A stretch of DNA of 11,800 nt from Trichomonas tenax (lineage: Eukaryota > Parabasalia > Trichomonadida > Trichomonadidae), in assembly GCA_023091735.1 (NCBI GenBank), contig JALKBU010001376.1:1-11800 (forward strand), written 5' to 3'. This document shows, one piece after another, positions 1 to 5,840 of the stretch. Positions within the stretch are counted from its first letter, which is position 1, and each line of letters starts with the position of its first letter. Below the pieces are notes generated by a model. That model was not told the DNA's origin. It worked only from the letters and a program-made list of their open reading frames with translations, and made no database searches. The position numbers and the translations under genes are program-made.

Positions 1-1467
1 CATTGATTTGCCATGATGTGCTTTACTCATTATAATATATTATATTCCCATTGTATAGCATTTTTATAACGTAAAATATGTTGTTGTCGATGATCAATAG
101 GTAAATCTAATCACAAATATGCTTTTTTTAGCTTTTTTGGAAAAAAGTATTCCAAGTGTTCACATATAAGCTCTGTGTGTTATTCTTCTCAATTTAATAA
201 ACTTGTCAAATTTAACCGCGCAAAAAAATTATCATTATTTTTGGGAGAACGTTGATTTTTTATTTCTACTGAGTGAGAACAAAACCACCAAAACATGCCA
301 GCTGTGTCCCAGAAGAAAGGAATCCATTAATGAACAATCTATACGTTAAAAATCATCTCACATAAATGGCAAAAATAAATGACGTATCTTATTTTTTAAT
401 GAAAATGCAATAATAAAATGGTCGTACTCAGTTTTTATCTCTCTTTTACATCCATAAAAGCATATCCTCTATTGTTGCTTGATTGTTGTAGCATCAAAAT
501 GACACCAAACTCAAAAAGAATTCATTCGCTTGATTTTTTTTTTAAAAGTACTGTTGAGACAAATATCAGTTGAACATGTATCCCTTCAAAGATTTACTTC
601 CCATGTATTTGATTTGACAGGAAGAAAAAGTGGAATTATTTTATTTGAAAATTCAAAAAGTGTAAAATTCAATAGATGTACTCGATAGTAATACATTCGA
701 AGAGGAAAATTTGAGCTCCGGCTAATTGCCATTGAATTCTATAATCTTTGAATTTTGTGCTAATTTACTTTTTTGTCTTGAGATAAAGAGAAAATACGCT
801 AAAAACGAATCAGGACTTTTGTGAACTTAACTGATTTTCAATTAAGAAATAATTGATCAGCATTCAATTGAAGATGATCGAAATTGATAATGTAAATCAA
901 ATATTTTATTCAACTTTAGGAGGAAATAAATATTCTTCAGAAAAATAAACAAAATTATATTAAATAAATTGTGAGAAAATTTCTAAAATTGCGTTTGGTA
1001 TGTCTACAAGCCATGGTATTGCAATTGATGGAATTTGAAAAATAAAATAAATTCGTAAATCTCTCAAAAAACATTTTACTTTTTCTGTCACTTTTGAGGT
1101 CCGATTTTTCGAACTAAAGCATTTCGGTTATCTATCAAAAATTGAAACAATTATTACAATTATCATTTTTCAATTTTTGAGTCGAAAACGATACACTTTT
1201 CAATGAAATTTATTCCCTCAAAAATTCAGTTGAAAAATCGTTATCCTATTAATTTTAATATGTACCAAACTACATTTTTAATCAAGTTATTCCTCTCAAT
1301 TGTTTTCAAGCGGTCCCTCAATATTGTGAGGGGCACGCCCGTAGAGTACCTAGATTTAAAAATGTAGTTTATGGTCTGCAATTCCCTGTTCTTTATCAAA
1401 AGTTCGAGATTATAAAAAAGTGATAACTTTTTCAAATTAAAACGTTAAAAAATAGCTTCTTAGTGGA
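1..1467. other. AT-rich spacer upstream of the Myb gene
   Basis: No convincing gene is visible in this stretch. It is strongly AT-rich with stops in all frames. Two details stand out. A GC cluster, CCGCGC, lies at 216-221 in an otherwise AT-only stretch. An ordered inverted-repeat island lies at 1267-1370 and is listed separately. A short minus-strand frame (1241-1435, opening with TTG rather than ATG) covers that island and is treated under the findings. At the left edge ATG codons exist on the minus strand (1-3, 12-14), but too little sequence remains to call a gene. Confidence 0.6.
1267..1370. repeat. Inverted-repeat island (15-bp perfect arms)
   Basis: AAACTACATTTTTAA at 1267-1281 is matched exactly by its reverse complement at 1356-1370. 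Three more pairs (ACC 1264-1266 with GGT 1373-1375) can form outside a two-base bulge. The 74-base interior is GC-richer than its surroundings and holds a second hairpin: CCCTCA (1315-1320) pairs with TGAGGG (1327-1332) around a six-base loop. It could be a small non-autonomous element, a structured RNA or a cruciform. It lies about 100 bp upstream of the Myb start. Its function is unknown. Confidence 0.5.
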
Positions 1468-1956
1468 ATGTTGAAACTAAAGAAGCGCACGGTTCATAAA
1501 CCAATCAAATTTCAGCCTGAGGAGGACGAGAGATTAAAGTCCATCATCGAGCAATACGGACCTCATAACTGGGTAACAATTGCATCTTTGATGCCTGGAA
1601 GGAATGTTAGACAGTGCATTGAAAGATGGAAGTACTACAACGCAGCGAAAAATCCTAGACGTGAATGGACACCAGAAGAAGATCAGATCCTACTCGACAA
1701 ACATAAAATTTTCGGTCGGAAATGGATAAAAATAGTGCCATATCTTACAGATAGAAATGTAGTGTCGATAAGAAACAGATTTTATCAGCTTTGTCCAAGA
1801 GAATATGTTAAGAAGATTGAGCCAATTGCAATCCAGCCTGATAATCCTGAAGCGGACTCGATTGATCGAATATTTTCGGCATTTGACCCGGATAAACCGG
1901 ACAACAAACTTGAACTCTCATGGACACAAAGTTCGGATATTTTTCAGCTTATGTAA
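1468..1956 (+). CDS. R2R3 Myb-type DNA-binding protein
   Basis: A 162-aa protein made almost entirely of two Myb/SANT repeats, presumably a nuclear sequence-specific transcription factor. Repeat 1 spans about residues 13-60, with the hydrophobic core triad F15, W35, W54. Repeat 2 spans about 64-110, with W67, W86, F105. Each begins with the typical acidic PEED helix start (17-20, 69-72) and ends with a basic recognition helix (around R45-R53 and R96-R104). Replacement of the first tryptophan by F and of the last by F is common in R2R3 proteins. A basic patch, KLKKR (3-7), may aid nuclear import, and the acidic C-terminal tail (about 120-162) is unassigned. The start is secure: an in-frame TAG lies five codons upstream and this is the first ATG after it. 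Short R2R3 Myb proteins are an expanded family in trichomonads. The exact target site cannot be read from sequence. Confidence 0.9.
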   Translation: MLKLKKRTVHKPIKFQPEEDERLKSIIEQYGPHNWVTIASLMPGRNVRQCIERWKYYNAAKNPRREWTPEEDQILLDKHKIFGRKWIKIVPYLTDRNVVSIRNRFYQLCPREYVKKIEPIAIQPDNPEADSIDRIFSAFDPDKPDNKLELSWTQSSDIFQLM

Positions 1957-1957
1957 A
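1954..1957 (+). other. Putative poly(A) signal TAAA overlapping the Myb stop
   Basis: The Myb stop codon TAA is followed by A, giving TAAA. In Trichomonas vaginalis UAAA, often overlapping the stop codon, acts as the polyadenylation signal (established knowledge). In AT-rich DNA the match alone is weak. Confidence 0.35.
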
Positions 1958-2340
1958 TATTTTTAATGTTATGTACATTACTATAAGTCTTGCACTTTCT
2001 TCTTTTTCAATGTATTGTGTTTCAGAGTCATTTCTCAATCATTTTAGAACTCAAAGATTCGGTTTTTTAATTTTAAAAATTTGAGTTCATTTTGTATATC
2101 TACTCGGACGCCATGTGAGAATGAAAGGGAAATAAAGCTCTCAAAATTGTTCTATAACCTAAGAACAAAATTATAGTCACGAGTTTCTGACAATATACTT
2201 TCAAATTTTATTTCACGAACGTTGATACTTGAAGTGATTTTTCTTGCGAAATTCGCTTCCCTAGGCCTTAAAATGCCTATATGTTCGTAAGTTTTATCAA
2301 AAGAAATAAAAAAATATCACCAAATCATTTCGAGGTAAAT
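1957..2340. other. Spacer downstream of Myb, with a hairpin
   Basis: No gene is seen. A perfect 9-bp inverted repeat, GAACTCAAA (2047-2055) and TTTGAGTTC (2080-2088), encloses a T-rich then A-rich interior that can itself pair. The result is a potential hairpin of about 42 bases some 90 bases past the Myb stop. Its role is unknown; it could lie in or just beyond the 3' end of the transcript. Confidence 0.4.
2325..2330 (+). promoter_or_regulatory. Initiator (Inr) match TCATTT
   Basis: TCATTT fits the trichomonad initiator consensus TCAYTW, with the putative +1 A at 2327, 14 bases before the ATG at 2341. Established T. vaginalis 5' leaders are usually under about 20 bases, so the spacing is right. 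It supports the reading of 2341-2960 as the remains of a plus-strand gene. Chance occurrence is possible in AT-rich DNA. Confidence 0.35.
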
Positions 2341-2960
2341 ATGAGCAAAGCTCTTGTTGCAGAAGAGTTCTACAGCGGAATTTTGCGAATATAGCATAAT
2401 TTCTCAAATTTATTAATTCGATCTCTCGTTTAACCATTTATTCGATACCACAATACACGCCTATGTGCCATTTAGCGGAAAATGCCTGTTCTGTGAAGAA
2501 GATCACCATCTGTAGCAATTGACGTTTTCTCCACCACCATATTGAGATTCCTCATGCATTGAAAAGGCATACACTATCTCTGCAGATGTGTTTAATATCA
2601 GCGGAAGCTAGAACACTAAATTGATCAATTTTGAATGAAAAGAAAATGCGAGTCAACATACTTCGTGCATTGCATACTTAACTCCCAAGTGTATCTATTT
2701 TGGTGTTATTTTTGCATATTCTGATTACAGGTATTTCTGCATTTCGTGAGTGCTGTATAAGGTTCTGACTTGAGTGGCATTTTTCCGCTACAAATGTATT
2801 TGTTGTCCATGCGGATCCCAAAAAAGTCAACTCTAAACTCTCAAATGTCTTTCTGAGAATTTGGTTAATTGCAATTTGTCTTTTGTAGCTGAGAGAACAT
2901 ACCATAAGGCCAACCAGAAGGGAGGGGTGAGTGTGCCAAAGAATAAAAATGATGTTATTT
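2341..2960 (+). pseudogene. Possible decayed gene of unknown family
   Basis: This stretch is richer in G+C than the flanking spacer. It opens with an ATG at 2341 (MSKALVAEEFYSGIL...), which stops after 17 codons at a TAG. A +1 change of frame then gives a protein-like read (about 2417-2957) with cysteine-rich patches such as GKCLFCEEDHH (around 2480) and CICCPCGSQ (around 2800). It ends in a 41-codon open stretch closing at TGA. About seven further in-frame stops break this read, including TAG, TGA and TAA where CAG, CGA or CAA could have stood. The number of stops is close to what random AT-rich DNA would show, so the case rests on composition, the cysteine motifs and the Inr match. A competing 101-codon minus-strand frame (2678-2983, TTG start) overlaps it. 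I do not recognise the family. Confidence 0.28.
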
Positions 2961-2986
2961 GATATACATGGAAATACAAACAATTA

Positions 2987-2990
2987 TTTA
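2987..2990 (-). other. Putative poly(A) signal TAAA overlapping a stop
   Basis: On the minus strand the stop TAA of the ubiquitin-like gene is followed by A, giving TAAA as in trichomonad 3' ends. It is the second such case in this window. It is weak on its own. Confidence 0.35.
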
Positions 2991-3593
2991 TTCTTTCTTG
3001 GCAATCATATATGGATGATTTGAATTTTGTATGGAGTCATCACTTGAATTCATTCTCCTCGCTTCCTGGAACTTCTTGTTTGGTTCTTGAGGGAGCGTAG
3101 GGAGCGGCTCTGTGGAGAGCTTTGCTTCTGGTATAACTGTTTGGTGTATTTCTTGTATTTCTGTGTTATCCAACTTCTGCTTCTTGATGTACTGCAATAT
3201 TGATGGAAGATCTTTCGACATCTCCCAACGATTGAAACGCTGATCTGTAATCTTCGAATATATTTCGCTCTTCCTCTGTGAAGAAGATTGGTATCTACGT
3301 CTGCGTCTATAGACAGTCACTGTTGGTGAAAAATTATTTGATCTTTTTGTGTTAGAAAGCTCGGTCTTCTTCAAACAACAGACGACAATGTCGTCATTGC
3401 GGACGCCTTGATAACGGAATGATAGATTCTCGTCTAACACTTTCCCTTTGTGGCAAAGGATGATCTTTGTACCTAAAGGAGTGTCGATGTGATTGTCACT
3501 GATAGCTGTGCCGACGAGGTCGCTCCCGTGGCACTGAATGACCGTCTCACCACCGAATGTAAATCGGAGAGTGATGCTCATTGTGGCGTCCAT
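2988..3593 (-). CDS. Protein with N-terminal ubiquitin-like domain
   Basis: A 201-aa protein. Residues about 5-75 read as a ubiquitin-like beta-grasp: strand pair ITLRFTF...ETVIQCHG, a helix/loop region around 24-36, then KIILCHKGKVLDENLSF (43-59) and GVRNDDIVVCCL (63-74). This segment matches the order and spacing of ubiquitin's 'I-F-x-G-K-x-L-x-D' and 'G-I-x-D-x-D-x-I' blocks. There is no C-terminal diglycine after the fold, so it is probably a built-in UBL domain rather than a conjugated modifier. The rest is hydrophilic and likely disordered: an arginine run (96-100), a Lys/Arg-rich stretch to about 120, then a Pro/Glu/Ser-rich tail. UBL domains usually act as docking modules for proteasome or ubiquitin receptors; the specific role here is unknown. 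The first ATG is used; an alternative Met is residue 5. Confidence 0.75.
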   Translation of the reverse strand: MDATMSITLRFTFGGETVIQCHGSDLVGTAISDNHIDTPLGTKIILCHKGKVLDENLSFRYQGVRNDDIVVCCLKKTELSNTKRSNNFSPTVTVYRRRRRYQSSSQRKSEIYSKITDQRFNRWEMSKDLPSILQYIKKQKLDNTEIQEIHQTVIPEAKLSTEPLPTLPQEPNKKFQEARRMNSSDDSIQNSNHPYMIAKKE

Positions 3594-4072
3594 TTTTTTA
3601 AATATAAATTCCTTTGAAATAAAGATTTTAACACTTTATGGAGAACATCACATATAAAGTCTAAAAATGAGAAAATTAGAGGTCAAACGATAGAATGATT
3701 TTTAGGTTAGAAAATTTTGTATTTGTTTAGAACTTTTGAATTAATTAAAAATAGTTTTTCCAAAATTTTCAAAATATTTTGCGCTATTAATATGCTTAGC
3801 TTCAGTACACTTACATAAAAACTATTTTTCGAGGTGATTTCAATGTTTATACTTGATAATCACAAGTTAATCAATTACATTATCTAATTGATAATCATTT
3901 TTAAGAGCTAGATGATTATTACATAATAACAAACATCTGGAGTTATTTTAGATGATTTGCTGAATGTGAATACTGCTGATCGCCACTTTGAATAATAAAT
4001 ATAAAAAGAATTATGAAATAAAACTATAGTTGACAGTTTAGATATATACATACAAATAACACTCGCACTTTT
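3594..4072. other. Spacer with clustered short repeats
   Basis: No gene is seen. Upstream of the ubiquitin-like gene lie several ordered short repeats. TTGATAATCA occurs at 3853-3862 and 3888-3897. An inverted pair, ATCAATTA (3870-3877) and TAATTGAT (3885-3892), has a 7-base loop. TAGATGATT occurs at 3909-3917 and 3949-3957. These could be binding sites or replication-slippage debris in AT-rich DNA. Confidence 0.35.
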
Positions 4073-4441
4073 TCATATCCTTGTCTCTCTGAACTCTCTC
4101 TCCTGATTGATGAGTTGTTCTTTATCATCTCTAAGATGAACTCTATCGATTATACCGCTTATTTTGTCCCAGTTCTCATCAAACCACTTGATAAGAACAC
4201 GGTTGTCGCGACCAGCGTCACGATCAATTTTTATCTCAAGCACATAAGAGCAAACCTGTGCTATGCTCTTAAGCTCGCTATGTGTAACACCTGATGAAAA
4301 CTTCCTCTTCAGAACTTTCCAAATTTCAGAATTCTCATAGTTGAAATCCTTCAATCTGTCAGCAACTCTCTTAGCCTCAGCACCTTCACCTCTCTTAACC
4401 TTGAAATCTGTGACAGGAGGAGGGAAGCAATTGAAGCTCAT
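4073..4441 (-). CDS. Small soluble protein, family not recognised
   Basis: A 122-aa protein starting at the first ATG in frame (4441; the open frame reaches 4465 only through non-ATG codons). It has no signal peptide or membrane segment. The N-terminus is short and proline-containing (MSFNCFPPP). Three or four predicted amphipathic helices follow: about 19-32, 38-48 (ENSEIWKVLKRKF), 53-68 (THSELKSIAQVCSYV) and 80-100 (NRVLIKWFDENWDKISGII). A charged C-terminal tail completes it. Codon composition and G+C content are clearly those of a gene and differ from the spacers. The tryptophan/charged pattern could fit a small helical DNA- or protein-binding domain, but that is only an impression and no function should be assigned. 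It sits between the ubiquitin-like gene and the broken membrane-protein gene, all on the minus strand. TCATAA (4453-4458 complement), 14 bases before the ATG, resembles a degenerate initiator. Confidence 0.7.
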   Translation of the reverse strand: MSFNCFPPPVTDFKVKRGEGAEAKRVADRLKDFNYENSEIWKVLKRKFSSGVTHSELKSIAQVCSYVLEIKIDRDAGRDNRVLIKWFDENWDKISGIIDRVHLRDDKEQLINQEREFRETRI

Positions 4442-4862
4442 CAGCAAGAAAATTATGAAAGCCAATTTTAAAAATTTTCACACATCAATTTGTCATGATT
4501 TTGCAAACTAGAAATTTATACTCTGCAATTTGTATATCAATAATTTATCAAACTAAAATCCAAAAATATCCCTTAGAAACACTAAAAACAACAAAAACCA
4601 TCTCGAAAACATCACAAATAATTACTGTATTGTCAACAAATGAATTCTCGAGTATTATTTTTGGGCAAAATTTCTAATATATTTTTGGAAAAAACGTTAT
4701 TCTAAAATTATCCAAATCCATTATGAGTGTTCAAATGTGTTGGTCATGGGCTTTGATTTGTCTCCTAGGAAGTCTGTAAAATGAAAGAAATATACAACTT
4801 TATTAAAGCCCTTCTCACTCCCTTCCTCCCAATTTTTTGATAAAATTTATATGGTTGTATTC
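4442..4862. other. AT-rich spacer
   Basis: No supported gene. A 60-codon plus-strand frame (4495-4677) has a biased, low-complexity Ile/Thr/Lys composition typical of chance frames in AT-rich DNA. A C/T-rich patch lies at about 4805-4830 (CCCTTCTCACTCCCTTCCTCCC), which is unusual in its setting but unexplained. Confidence 0.4.
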
Positions 4863-5264
4863 CTATGCGGCATGGGAAATGTCCCTATTAAGGACTAAGC
4901 TTGATTCTGTGTCTGTTAGAGGAATGAGCAGAAGAGTTTCTTGTGAGATTAAGGCTGTTGCTTCTGATTTTCGACGATGATCTTTTAATTTCCTTGATCT
5001 CTTGTGTGAGCGTTTCTTCTTAGTTTTATGTTTCTGGTTAGAACTCTCTGTACCAGAGCTTGGATGCTTGCTGTGTTAAATGGAAAAGAAAATTGTTGCG
5101 TAAATCGCGAAAACACCCATAAGACATAATATAACAGACCCAGATATGATGCTGGGCAGTCTGTTTGCCGTCCTCGAGGGTGTGGGAGGAGGCCTCGTTG
5201 GTCATACTTCTTCTTCTGTTATTGTTTCTAAAAAAATAACAATTTTGAATCCTTGATTGATCAT
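4863..5264 (-). pseudogene. Broken C-terminal part of a single-pass membrane protein
   Basis: One minus-strand frame runs from an ATG at 5264 to a TAG at 4865-4863 with two internal stops, TGA (5204-5202) and TAA (5078-5076). Between the stops is a 41-codon segment. It starts with a proline/threonine stalk (PTRPPPTPS) and runs into a strongly hydrophobic stretch of about 24 residues (from SIISGSVILCLMGVF to the TAA), a clear transmembrane helix. After the TAA the same frame continues for 70 codons with a very basic patch (KHKTKKKRSHKRSRK) and then a Ser/Thr/Leu-rich end. This is the usual stalk, membrane, positive-inside cytoplasmic tail order of trichomonad surface proteins, but no ectodomain family can be recognised. 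The GC content of 5100-5220 is markedly higher than around it. The shared frame across both stops argues for a recently broken gene. Splicing was considered, but the visible intron-like sites do not restore the frame. Confidence 0.5.
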
Positions 5265-5840
5265 AAGATGACAATGGACTCAAAAAAAAAATATGAACAA
5301 TTTCAGAAAACATGAAAAAAGAGTAGAAGAAAAATTTTCAACGGCTTTGTTCCCTCAAAATGTGCATTTCGCAAAAAGTGACCACAATTAACTTAGGCTC
5401 AAAAATAACACGAAATCATATATCTTTAGGGGCTGCTTCGTCTATTTTCGTGGTCATTTTCATTATAACGAACTTTTTGATTTCAATCGAAAAATCTTAT
5501 TCGCGATACATGACTTTTAAATTAAAAATAAATCGGAAAATTGTTATGTATTCTATGATTTAAGTTTCAAATGTCAAAAACACTTTTTTTGAAATGCTCA
5601 ATAGAAATGCATTTATTGGTGATTCATCCTTTTTATATTAAAATACATAATATGTTCTGATCACAATATATGGCAAAAGCATAATCGGGTTTAAAAATGG
5701 ATTTTTGAGAATTCAATAATCGGCCATTGTAATTTCTACGATAATCGCTATGTTTTCTTTTATCAATCGCTCCTTTTACATATGTGTAGTCTATATCCGC
5801 GAAGTCAAATAAAGAAGTCAAAATTCGTCCGTTTAAAAAT
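5265..5840. other. Spacer between the membrane-protein relic and the RTEL1-like gene
   Basis: No firmly supported gene. A 67-codon plus-strand frame (5360-5563) contains a possible membrane segment but is AT-rich. A 79-codon minus-strand frame (5633-5872) overlaps the helicase start. Neither has recognisable motifs. This divergent spacer should hold the helicase promoter near its right end. Confidence 0.4.
5818..5824 (+). promoter_or_regulatory. Initiator-like element of the RTEL1-like gene
   Basis: TCAAAAT lies 21 bases (counting from its A) before the helicase ATG, where a trichomonad Inr is expected. It keeps the TCA core but not the following pyrimidine-T of TCAYTW. Similar TCA-starting heptamers occur before the kinase and ubiquitin-like genes. 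Assignment is by position and is weak. Confidence 0.25.

Noticed and set aside
1..14. Possible gene starting on the minus strand at the left edge (ATG GCA AAT CAA...)
   Set aside because: Only four codons are inside the window and no initiator match lies at the right distance, so it cannot be supported.
295..330. Short ATG frame (11 codons) in a slightly GC-richer spot
   Set aside because: Too short, and the nearest TCATTA initiator match is about 60 bases upstream, too far for a trichomonad leader.
2678..2983. 101-codon minus-strand frame next to the ubiquitin-like gene
   Set aside because: It starts with TTG and shows no domain or motif. It also overlaps the plus-strand relic. It is mentioned there as a competitor but not called.
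5360..5563. 67-codon plus-strand frame with a possible membrane helix
   Set aside because: AT-rich composition like the spacer, Ile/Phe bias expected from AT-rich codons, and no initiator close to the ATG.
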